From positions 6,572,001-6,636,000 of the forward strand of contig OX442319.1 of the NCBI GenBank assembly GCA_949358305.1: 64,000 bases of DNA, given 5' to 3'. Position numbers and translations under genes: made by a program. This stretch comes from Strigamia acuminata. Taxonomy: Eukaryota; Arthropoda; Chilopoda; Geophilomorpha; Linotaeniidae. The notes beneath the pieces are model-generated. The model was not told the origin of the DNA. It searched no databases and saw only the letters and a list, made by a program, of their open reading frames with translations. Position 1 is the stretch's first letter. Every line of letters starts with the position of its first letter. Shown here in pieces: positions 51,836 to 60,146 of the stretch.

Positions 51836-51976
51836 TTAGCCACCGTTGGTGGTGATTCTACTTTTGGAGCCGTTGGGAGTTTTGACTCCTTTTTCACATC
51901 TCCAGTACGTTGTAGTGTCAACTGTTTTATCAATAACAAACGCAAAATTGAGATAATACAGCTTTGGGTTTCCCAT
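51836..51976 (-). CDS. FLYWCH-like zinc-finger fragment (46 codons)
   Basis: The minus frame from the ATG at 51974-51976 reads MGNPKLYYLNFAFVIDKTVD, then TTTYWRCEKGVKTPNGSKSR and ITTNGG, stop at 51836-51838. The order (G-x-P-x-L, aromatic residues, T-x-YWRC, then RI-T) fits the first two-thirds of a FLYWCH zinc finger, a DNA-binding module often found in transposase-related proteins of the Mutator class. The second cysteine and the final C-H pair are not visible here. Probably a decayed exon or transposon remnant. Confidence 0.45.
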   Translation of the reverse strand: MGNPKLYYLNFAFVIDKTVDTTTYWRCEKGVKTPNGSKSRITTNGG

Positions 51977-52059
51977 GGGTGTTGCATTTTGTACTATCTT
52001 CAGCAACACTACAAACGTGATAATATAATATTCCTCTTGTTATTGAAAAATAGATGAAC

Positions 52060-52430
52060 GGGATGGTGTTTCATATTTTTCAAAAACGGCCAATAATGAT
52101 ACCCGACTAAGCTTGCAAGCCGACATTAGGTTTATTAAATTTTCAAAATCCTTCTTTTCGGCATTCTCTATTTTTCATGCCAATGTTTCAAGTTGGGATT
52201 CTAGCTGAGCTCGATGATCCTGGAACAACAATTTCGATGATGAGTGGAACGTCATACACTGTTGGAATAGGTGGTGACATTGGAACAGTTGGATGCGACG
52301 ATTCCGATATAAAAAAAAATAAAAAAAAATAAAATAAACTCGCTATAATTCATGCTATAGCATCGTCGCATGCTCTTTTGATGTTTAACAGAAATTTTCG
52401 TAAGACAGAGTTTGACATGGTAGGTGAACC
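52060..52430. other. no gene seen
   Basis: AT-rich sequence with an A-run at 52310-52330. Nothing recognised. Confidence 0.4.
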
Positions 52431-52639
52431 AAATGATTTGTACACGATTAATAGAAGAATATGAAGGTGTTGTTTTGGTTCCCAACATATCCTGTCTTAA
52501 GTTTTATTCATCCACACGAAAGACAACAAGAGTTGTATTTCATACATTAAATGAAAGGCAACATCCTGGTTTCACCAAGCCAGCCTTTTCGCCAACTGCC
52601 TTTTGAATGGGAGTGAGCAAAACTTCCGATGCATGAGCT

Positions 52640-53140
52640 TCATAAAGTCCCAATTGTTCTCAGTTGATCCAGTGTACTTGGATAATTTATCACTAGCTTG
52701 TCCTTAATTAATGGCTTCAATCCCTGGAACACATTATGGATTTTCTGCTCCTCTGTGAAAGTTGGTCTCACAAAGGAACATTCCTTCAATCTCATTTGCA
52801 TATGTTCCAATGCTCCTGCCAACTCCTTGTTGGATGGAATGGCAACTGGTCGAGGTACCAAGATGAAGCAGATGTCTTCAATACTATGGACAAATGTTTT
52901 ATTTGCTCAGTGTCTGTGGCTATAGTATCTTCATAGTCTATTAACCAAGTTTCTATGTTACCAGTTGCTCGATCAAAGTCCGCAGGGAAGCCGCACCTCC
53001 ACCATTTTTTTACGTGGTTTGTGCGAAAGTGGTGTATGCGTTTAGAACGTGACTGAGGAATTGGGAGTGATAGAAACAACGCTACTATTGAATAAAGTAA
53101 AAGTAATCTTGCAAGGACATCTAGGTGGAGAGAGGTGTCA
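52640..53140 (-). pseudogene. retrotransposon gag capsid fossil
   Basis: Two overlapping minus frames. The first has FPADFDRATGNIETWLIDYE and LSIVLKTSASSWYLDQLP, the second MRLKECSFVRPTFTEEQKIH and FQGLKPLIKDKLVINYPSTL. Together they follow the retrotransposon gag pattern (F-x-G-x(n)-WL, LKTSASSWY, EEQKI-x(n)-GLKP-x(n)-P-x-TL). A frameshift near 52800-52860 separates them, and no LTR, PR or RT follows. A degenerate remnant. Confidence 0.6.
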
Positions 53141-53199
53141 TGTGGACACGCAATGCCAAAAGTATTTGGTATCGACACCAATCAAAAGCATGGCGTAAA

Positions 53200-53845
53200 C
53201 CCAGTGTTCCAACGATGACATTATGGCAAATATTGCATTTCACGTTTCTTCCAGTTGACACTTTGGGAATGTCTACGGTCAGACTTTGACAAGCATCTCC
53301 ACCACTTTGATACGTGGTTTATGCGTTTTGCATGTAACTGACCAAACTTCTTAACTATGATTTATAAACTGAAGCCAATCCTTAAACAGGTCGACATCAA
53401 ACTCTTATAATTGAAAACTGAAGAGAACTTTTAAGTTGTGAGTCCAGGAGTGAACTGACTCTCTTGGACAGCTTGGAGATATCCATGTTTGTTGTGCGCT
53501 CTTATGCAAATTGGTGGAAGTTTTGCTATTATAAGCGGCAACGACGCCACTAATCTAGCAGTGCGACCGTTTCCGTCCACAAAAAGATGGAGAGCTGCCC
53601 AGCAGCCTCAGAGCCAAGCTGGGAGGAGAAAATGGAGTTCCTACTCACTAGCAGGCATTGTGGGTAACAAAAACAAAAGGATGAGCAGGAAAAATAAACT
53701 CAACCTGTTTATTTAACTTTTTTACAATGACAACAACAAAGCATTCATTACATGCTAACAAAGCTCATCAACTCATAAGAACAGACAGGTCAAGTCTATG
53801 ACCCTAAACTTTGATCCAAGAGTCGTAAAACATCAATTTGATTGG
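53200..53845. other. no gene seen
   Basis: Short frames only; that at 53489-53716 (plus) has no recognised features. A repeated ACGTGGTTT-GTGCG phrase occurs near 53010 and 53310. Confidence 0.4.
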
Positions 53846-54282
53846 TGTAGGCCTGTGCTATTATTCTTTGTAGCGAAAGCGAATGCGATATTGCAGTTTG
53901 GCGATTTTTTTGCGATATATCGCAAGAATGAGTGGTGTAATCGCAATACCGCAATGTATGGCAAAAGAAACTAATTTTTAAAATTTAAAAAAAAAAATTA
54001 TTTAAAAACAAATTGAAATTATAAATGTGAAAATAAAATTAAGCAAATGAGTTAGACATGCTCGAGCATCTGTAATTACTTTCCCCCCACAAGTAAATAC
54101 TCTCTAACTGGGGAGGCTAGTAGCTTGCAGAAATGAATATTTTCGGGCCAATAGGCCATGTTAGGAAAATCAGAAATATTAATTTTCCTCCACAAAAAAA
54201 GGATCCTGATCAAGTGACGTTGCTGTTGATTTCTTATATCAATCAAACTCTCTTAAAATTATGTTGCGATGTGATATACCTA
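53846..54282 (-). pseudogene. hAT transposase C-terminal fossil and element end
   Basis: Read on the minus strand, 54256-54045 gives LREFD, KKSTATSLDQDPFF, WRKINISDFPNMAYWPEN, then LLASLPS-stop-RVFTCGGKVITDARACL. This is the hAT C-terminal dimerisation signature (D-P-x(n)-W-x(n)-FP-x-LA-x(n)-S-x-RVFS-x-G-x(n)-T-x-R-x-L). A stop replaces the residue before RVF. Beyond it, 53880-53970 is packed with GCGAT/ATCGC subterminal repeats, and GTAGGCCTGTGC near 53848 may be the element end. The upstream half of the gene is missing; a Tc1 element sits at the break. Confidence 0.75.
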
Positions 54283-55638
54283 CTGTGACTCAAAAAATTG
54301 TTCACATGTTTGTAGTAGTATCATTAATTGGCAAAAAAAAAGATTTATAATAATTTCTTCGTAAGAAAATATTTTAAATTCTAACATAAATAGCTCATGG
54401 ATCTTTCAGAAAAAGTAAATAATTTTTAAAAATTTCAAAAAACAAAAAAGATATGACTGAAAAAGCATCGTTCTTTCTTGTGTACAATTATTTTGCCATG
54501 GAACTTTCAAGGATTTTAATGTCGTGAATGACCCCTTTTTGCCTTTAAAACTTCAGAAGTATGTTGGGGCATACTGTCAATAAACTTTAGACATGTACCT
54601 TTACTTACTGTGTCCCAAACTTTTTCAATTCTCTTTTCAATTGTCGTGTTGAAACCCTACATCTTTCGATTTAAGCTTGTAGTATTTTAAAGTTTCCATC
54701 AAATCTTCTTTAAGAATAGTGCAATACAATTCTGCATTCATTATTCCATCAATACGAACAAGATTTCCTGTTCCATTAGCAGTTATGCATCTCCAAATTA
54801 TTAAGAAACCACCTCCATTTTTAACTGTTGGGATTATCTGGTGCATTTGTAGTGCTGATTTTTGTTTTTTCCAACACCATTTGCGCCCATCACTTCCTAA
54901 ACGGTTAATTTTTGTTTTATCTGAGAAAATAACCTTTCTTCAATCGTATATTGTCCAGTCTTTGTACTTTTGGGCAAATTCCATTCTGAGGTGTTTATGA
55001 CGAGCTGTTAATAAGGGCTTTTTAACATTGACTGATAGCTTTAATCCATTTCTCTTTAGAACATTTTATATAGTTTGAGCACTAACAACAGTGTTATGAT
55101 GTTTAGCAAGATCAATTTGCACATCTACAGCTGTATCTAGGCGAACTGATGTAACTGCCCTAACAATGTTTTGCTCCGGTGTGGCTGTTAGAATTGTTGG
55201 GCGACCTAATTTTGGATTTTTTGGTTCTAAAACATATGTTTTGCGAATTTTAGACACACATCCAATGCTAACTCCAACTTCTGCAGCAATGTTTCGAAAA
55301 GAAATCTCTTATTCAACTAATACTAGAACATTTTGTCTTTTTTCCAAGAGAGAGGGCACTTGATGATTTCTAAATGTTTGCACAATAACAGTGATTCCAA
55401 CAGCAAAAATCAATCACATTGGAGCAGCAAAACAATTGTTCACATGAAAGAACGATGCTTTTTCAGTCATATATTTTTTGTTTTTTGAAATTTTTAAAAA
55501 TTATTTACTTTTTCTGAAAGATCATGAGCTATTTGCGTTAAAATTTAAAATATTTCTTTTTTGAGAAATCGTTATAAATCTTTTTTTTGCCAATTAAAGA
55601 TACTACTAAGAACATGTGAACAATTTTTTGAGTCACTG
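54283..55638 (-). mobile_element. Tc1/mariner element, 1356 bp, with TA target duplication
   Basis: Inverted ends CTGTGACTCAAAAAATTG and (right end, complement) CAGTGACTCAAAAAATTG extend as TTCACATG, flanked by TA at 54281-54282 and 55639-55640. Inverted similarity continues inward (AAAGATTTATAA, ATTATTTACTTTTTCTGAAAG), so the TIRs are long, ~200 bp. Length and TA duplication are typical of Tc1. It is inserted in, or right next to, a hAT fossil. Confidence 0.88.
54516..55370 (-). pseudogene. Tc1 transposase, disrupted and internally deleted
   Basis: Fragments in order: helix-turn-helix region (55066-55257: KNPKLGRPTIL, TPEQNIVRAV, DLAKHHNTVVSAQTI); catalytic core part (54637-54846: NGGGFLIIWRCITANGTGNL, IMNAELYCTIL, GFQHDN, holding the second catalytic Asp); and C-terminus (54516-54640: EKRIEKVWDTVSK, IDSMPQHTSEVLKAKRGH). 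The segment between GFQHDN and EKRIEKVW, which carries the third acidic residue of the DDE triad, is deleted, and stops and shifts separate the pieces. It cannot encode a working transposase. Confidence 0.82.
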
Positions 55639-55640
55639 TA

Positions 55641-56319
55641 TATCTTGCTGATTTGGTGCTTTTAAAATAGCGGCCAAACCGTGGAAAAATTCATTTTTAG
55701 ATGGAAAATTGGTTAAAAATTGATATTAGATGAAATGAATTTTTTGTTGTCAAACATTGATCTAAAATGAATAAAAATGCATAAAAGTGTAAATTAAACC
55801 TTAAAAAATGGATGAAAAAGGGACAAAAGTGCGTTTGGAGGCAGAAAAATGTAATTTTATACGTGAAATTTGACTATTTCAGGTAACTGACGAAATTCAT
55901 CAAAATTAGATTCTCAAATTTGTGTAAATAGCCCAAAAAATAATTTTTTTTTTGTTTAACTTGAAAAATTCATAAAACACCCACAAAACGATCGGGATTT
56001 GTGGTTTTTACGCACAAATCAATGACATTTTATGTATGTTTAGCGATTCACTGCGAGATCAAATTGAATACAACGTATTCAAAATGAAAATGAAAATTTC
56101 CTACCTTGGTAATGGGCGATGAAATCGAACCTGATAACATTTTAATGTTCAGCAAGAAACAAACGCAACGTGCTTTTTAAAATTTAAATTTTATTAAAAT
56201 TGTAGAAAGTGAAGTCTCCATGATGCAGGAAAGAGACACGATGGCCCCAACAAATCTCCGTAGTCGTCGGATTGTTTTCTTTTCTGCGCATGGGCAGACT
56301 AACCGTTTTCAGCGTGAGT
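55641..56319. other. no gene seen
   Basis: AT-rich; short AATGAATAAAAATGCATAAA-type words. The right half of the interrupted hAT gene is not recognisable here. Confidence 0.4.
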
Positions 56320-56920
56320 CGCTAAACAATAATCTGTCACGTAATTTCGTCTCGATCAGCACGAGGCGAGGTGAACAGCAAGATTTTGCTGTTCGACATG
56401 CTGTGTTCGTTTTTCACGGTTTTTCACGGTTTTTCATTCGGGTTTGATTTCCAAAAGGTTAGTTGGTTTCATAAACACGGGATTAACATTTTCGCAAATT
56501 TCTCAGCAAGTTTGAATTCGTATTTCTTTGAAAAACGATCCATTTCTTTTCTTACATATGTTAGTTTGCGCCATTTTAGGCCTACTGTAGGCCTAGTTCG
56601 AATTGTATCTTCTGTATTTCTTCAGTTATGTGGCGGTTGAGTATTTATTTGGCAAGAATATTATTTGATGCATTTATTGGTTGTGTTTGGTGGTTTTTCA
56701 AAGTTTGGTTTGATTTTTTCGTTTGAAATTGAATTTGTCTTATGGGTTTTTCGTGATTTGCCATTTTTCGTGATTGGTAATGGCATTTGCCTTTTTTCAT
56801 GACTGTGAAGTGTTCAGTTTGGGATATGATTTCTGAAAGCTGGTTTTTATTTTGAAAGTAATCAGTGACTCGGAGGATGATGGTCAAATGCTCTTGGTTG
56901 GACTTCTTTGGGACTGTGGA
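56320..56920 (-). repeat. dispersed repeat, right copy (empty-site allele of the insertion)
   Basis: Reverse-complement homologue of 48500-48883 plus 49505-49720, without the 621-bp insertion. Local duplications such as GTTTTTCACGG are present in both copies. Confidence 0.8.
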
Positions 56921-57119
56921 AAATTTTTCAGTCACCTTTTTCTAGGTTAATTCTCTATTTTTTATTCTTCTCTTAAAAATGCCCCGTTTGCTGATTTACG
57001 ATGTAAAGCATCAAAAAACACTATTGGAAACCCATTGGGTCATTTTGACCAGTCTAGCTGTTCTGGTGTTAAACTAAAATAGTTGTAAACCTCTGAGAAG
57101 CTTTCACTTTTTCAAAATG

Positions 57120-57360
57120 ACTTAAATCTTCATAAGATAGCAAATGCAAGAAAATCTTTTTGCTGTTGGCAACCAACAACATGGTGGAAAGTTGTTTTCG
57201 TTTCTTGTGAGTTGGAATCCTTTTATCTCTTTTTCTTGACTATTTCCACAATTTCTCCTGACGGTGCGTGTGTTGGGTTGCCATAGCTTAGCTGGCATCT
57301 TTGGCAACTGCAATAAAGTTAAATTATTTTTTAATTTCATCATATTCATATTGTTTGTGA
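57120..57360 (-). CDS. conserved exon-like segment of the tandem small-gene family, copy 1
   Basis: The minus strand reads an acceptor TTTAACTTTATTGCAG near 57307, then LPKMPAKLWQPNTRTVRRNC, GNSQEKEIKGF. The same segment recurs near 58158-58255 (LPKMPALLWQLNTSTVKRNC) and 59488-59590 (MPAILWQPNTSTVRRNC), each with the same acceptor. Three tandem copies with mostly conserved residues in this frame suggest a coding exon; another frame (MATQHKHSQEKLWK) is also conserved in two copies, so the true frame is not settled. Function unknown. Confidence 0.35.
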
Positions 57361-57708
57361 TAATTTCAGCCAATGGCAGTGTTTTATGAAGTTAAAAAAC
57401 TCCATGACTCCGTAAAGATATATGGACAGAAAAAAAAGAATCTTTCAAAAATTTTCATTCCTTTAAATATTGCTTGTTCAATATTAAGAACTTGTTCTAC
57501 TATTGCCTATATGATACAAAACCCCAATGCTGGACTAGCCGGTGACAACCATAACATTGTTTAGAAGAATATAAAAGTAAAATGATTGTTTAGAGGTTAT
57601 TGTCCGTGTTAGCGGGACACAAATCAAGTTTAATTTCAATGGCTGAAAAAATTAATTTAGATTAAAATAATGAATGAATGAAAAAATGAAAAAAGCTTTT
57701 ATTTACCT

Positions 57709-57905
57709 CTAGACCGTAACATTTTGTTGCCTTAATAAATGCAGATGTTGTCTGATGCTATGATAGGTTGGCCTCTGCCACCAGCAGTACCTCCTGCTCA
57801 GATAATTTTGAAAATCTTTCTTGGGAATATCGTCAATATTATTGTTAGCAAAATTTATTAGATCAACGTTTTCCTGTCTGGTGTAATGATGTCTGCACCG
57901 GTTGA
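57709..57905 (-). CDS. FNRCRH/RQEN module, copy 1
   Basis: The minus frame reads FNRCRHHYTRQENVDLINFA, NNNIDDIPKKDFQNYLSRRY, CWWQRPTYHSIRQHLHLLRQ, QN. A TATTTATATTTTATAG acceptor-like tract sits just upstream. No ATG is at the start, so it is likely an internal or last exon. It is homologous to 58580-58819, 59100-59240 and 59620-59795, and to shorter forms at 46390-46990 on the other strand. It has basic and aromatic-rich character (WW next to RRP) and no family I recognise. Confidence 0.5.
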
Positions 57906-57909
57906 ACAA

Positions 57910-58579
57910 AGTTCTATAAAATATAAATACCGTGATCTCGCGTCGACGCGCTAATAATTCCCACAGCGTCCATTAATAGCATTGACCACTCGTAAAATAT
58001 CAAAGAAAAATCAAAACAATAAAATATTAAAATGCAGAAAGAATGTCACACGATGAAAAAAAATAATTGATGGTAATTAGAAAATTGCACCTTAAAAGTT
58101 ATAAAACACACAAAATACTAATTAAACCTGCTCCAGTTACTTTTTATTGTCTTTTATTGGAATCCTTTTATCACTTTCTCTTGACTATTTCCACAATTCC
58201 TCTTGACTGTGCTTGTGTTGAGTTGCCATAGAAGAGCTGGCATCTTAGGCAACTGCAATGAAGTTAAATTGTTTCTTAATTACAACTTCTTCATATTGTT
58301 TGTGATAATTTCAGCCAATGGCAGTGTTTTATAAAGTTAAAAAACTCCATGACTCCGCTTAGGGACCTGTTTGTATCAATTGTAAAATCTTATCTTATCT
58401 TAAGCTTATATGGACAAAAAAACAATCTTCCAACAATTTTTATTCTTTTAAAACCACTTGGGCTAACCTTTCGATTGTCTTTCTGTTTGTATTTATGTTT
58501 CTTGTTCAATATTAATAACTTTTTACAAAAATAAATCAGATTCAATTTCAATGACTGAAAAAATTAATTTAAATTGAAA
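57910..58579. other. spacer of the tandem family
   Basis: Contains the shared phrase CCCACAGCGTCCATTAATGG (also at 59285 and 59801), a copy of the LPKMP exon-like segment (58158-58255, minus), and the plus-strand block GCCAATGGCAGTGTTTTATG also seen at 57366 and 58850. Nothing else is supported. Confidence 0.5.
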
Positions 58580-58819
58580 TCATGAATGAATTACCATGAA
58601 ATTCTGTGTTCGAAGAAGCCGCAAATGTTGTCTTATCCCCTGGTACGAAGGCCGGCGCCACCACCAGTACTTTTGCCACAAGTAATTTAGGAATTCGTCT
58701 TTTGTGATGTAGTTGTCGTTATTGAAGGTATTGGCAAAGTTGACAAGATCTAAATTCTCTTGATGGTTGTACTTATGTCGACATCGATTAAATAATACTC
58801 TATAAAATATACATACCAT
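58580..58819 (-). CDS. FNRCRH/RQEN module, copy 2 (79 residues, ATG start)
   Basis: The best preserved copy: ATG at 58817-58819, MVCIFYRVLFNRCRHKYNHQ, ENLDLVNFANTFNNDNYITK, DEFLNYLWQKYWWWRRPSYQ, GIRQHLRLLRTQNFMVIHS. Compared with copies 1 and 4, invariant parts are FNRCRH-x-Y, QEN-x-DL-x-NFAN, F-x-NYL-x(2)-KY, WW-x-R-x-SY and I-x-QHL-x-LLR. The differences are conservative, the pattern expected of a selected protein. The ATG overlaps a possible TATTTTATAG acceptor, so the first seven residues may be intronic. Confidence 0.55.
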   Translation of the reverse strand: MVCIFYRVLFNRCRHKYNHQENLDLVNFANTFNNDNYITKDEFLNYLWQKYWWWRRPSYQGIRQHLRLLRTQNFMVIHS

Positions 58820-59099
58820 TTATTTATTTTTGTTTGTGATAATTTTAGCCATTGGCAGTGTTTTATGAAGTTAAAAAGCTCCATGACTTCGTAAAGATAT
58901 ATGGACAGAAAAAAAAAATCTTTCAACAATTTTCATTCCTTTAAAACCTCTTGGACTAACCTTCCCATTGTCTTTCTGTTGGTATTTATATTTCTTGTTC
59001 AATATTAATAACTTGTTCTACTATTGCCTATCTGATACAAAACCCCAATGGTGGACTGGCCGGGTGGGATACCGGGAATTTCCCTTTTTTCATATCCTG

Positions 59100-59245
59100 T
59101 GGCTCGGTATTAATTTGTTGCTCAGATAATTTTGAAAATCTTTCTTGGGAATATCGTCAATATTATTGTTAGCAAAATTTATTCGATCAACGTTTTCCTG
59201 TCAGCTATAATGATGTCTGCAGTGGTTGAACAAAATTCTATAAAA
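59100..59245 (-). pseudogene. FNRCRH/RQEN module, copy 3 (truncated)
   Basis: Matches copy 1 from the NRC/H region through QENVDRINFANNNIDDIPKKD to QNYLSE, then breaks into unrelated sequence (59095), so the C-terminal WW-RRP-QHL part is missing. Confidence 0.5.
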
Positions 59246-59619
59246 TATAAATACCGTGATCTCGCGTCGACGCGGTAATAATCCCCACAGCGTCCATTAA
59301 TGGCATTGACCACTCGTAAAATATCAAAGATAAATCAAAACAATAAAATATTAAAATGCAGAAAGAATGTTACACATGATGAAAAAAAAATTGATATATT
59401 GGTTATTAGGAAATCGCACGTTAAAAGTTATAAAACACACAAAATACTAATTAAACTCGCTCCAGGTACTTTCTATTGTCTCTTATTGGAATCCTTTTAT
59501 CTCTTTCTCTTGACTATTTCCACAATTTCTCCTGACTGTGCTTGTGTTGGGTTGCCATAGAATAGCTGGCATCTTTGGCAACTGCAATCAAGTTAAATTA
59601 TTTATACCTTAATTTTGTT

Positions 59620-59795
59620 CCCGTAGTAGATGTAAGTGTTGCTTGATACTATGGTAACTGAGTCGCTGCCACCAACAGTACTTCCTGCGCAGATAATTTT
59701 GAAAATCTTCCTTGGGAATAATATCTCCAATGTAGTTGTTGGCAAAATTTATTAGATCAATGTTCTCCTGTCTGCTTTAGTGGTGTCGCGCTAAT
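59620..59795 (-). CDS. FNRCRH/RQEN module, copy 4 (5' end lost to insertion)
   Basis: The minus frame reads SRQENIDLINFANNYIGDII, PKEDFQNYLRRKYCWWQRLS, YHSIKQHLHLLREQN and a stop near 59620. The N-terminal FNRCRH part is altered (RHH-stop). The shared flank phrase GCGTCCATTAATGGC is interrupted right after it by the LTR of the next element, which shows the retroelement landed in this gene copy. Confidence 0.5.
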
Positions 59796-59823
59796 AATCC
59801 CCACAGCGTCCATTAATGGCTAT

Positions 59824-59991
59824 TGTGTATTTGTCGTTGATGTAATTAGTGGTCAAGAAAGCAACATGTCAGCTAAGTTAAACTAGAATGACTGATTTAT
59901 TGTCGAAATACAATATAGGTGGCGCTGCTCTTAAAAGCGCCAAAACATAACGATTGGTCAAGATTGACCGATGGAGTAAGACACTCCAACA
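59824..59991 (-). repeat. 3' LTR of the Mag-like element (short, ~168 bp)
   Basis: In element orientation it begins TGTTGGAGTGTCTTACTCC directly after the polypurine tract. The other end is placed where the host repeat phrase ATTAATGGC breaks off (TG at 59824 or 59826). The partner LTR lies outside the window, so this boundary is inferred. Confidence 0.6.
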
Positions 59992-60001
59992 TCCCCTTTA
60001 A
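59992..60001 (-). promoter_or_regulatory. polypurine tract of the Mag-like element
   Basis: AAAGGGGA precedes the LTR start TGTTGG in element orientation, ~146 bp past the pol stop. Confidence 0.65.
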
Positions 60002-60146
60002 TTGGGAGAAACACCAATTATACAATCAAGAAAAGGATAAAACAAATTAAACATTAAACACATGTAATAAAAGCTAATAAAGAACAAAGTTGAAATTTAA
60101 GCAGATACAAAATGAAATCAATTATTTCAAAACACAAACACAAACA

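Noticed and set aside
53489-53716. 75-codon plus frame ending SRKNKLNLFI
   Set aside because: No homology, splice context or repeat conservation.
57373-57564. 63-codon plus frame (MAVFYEVKKLHDSVKIYG…)
   Set aside because: The DNA recurs at 58319 and 58851, but the frame is broken after ~15 codons in both other copies, so it is more likely a repeat segment than a gene.
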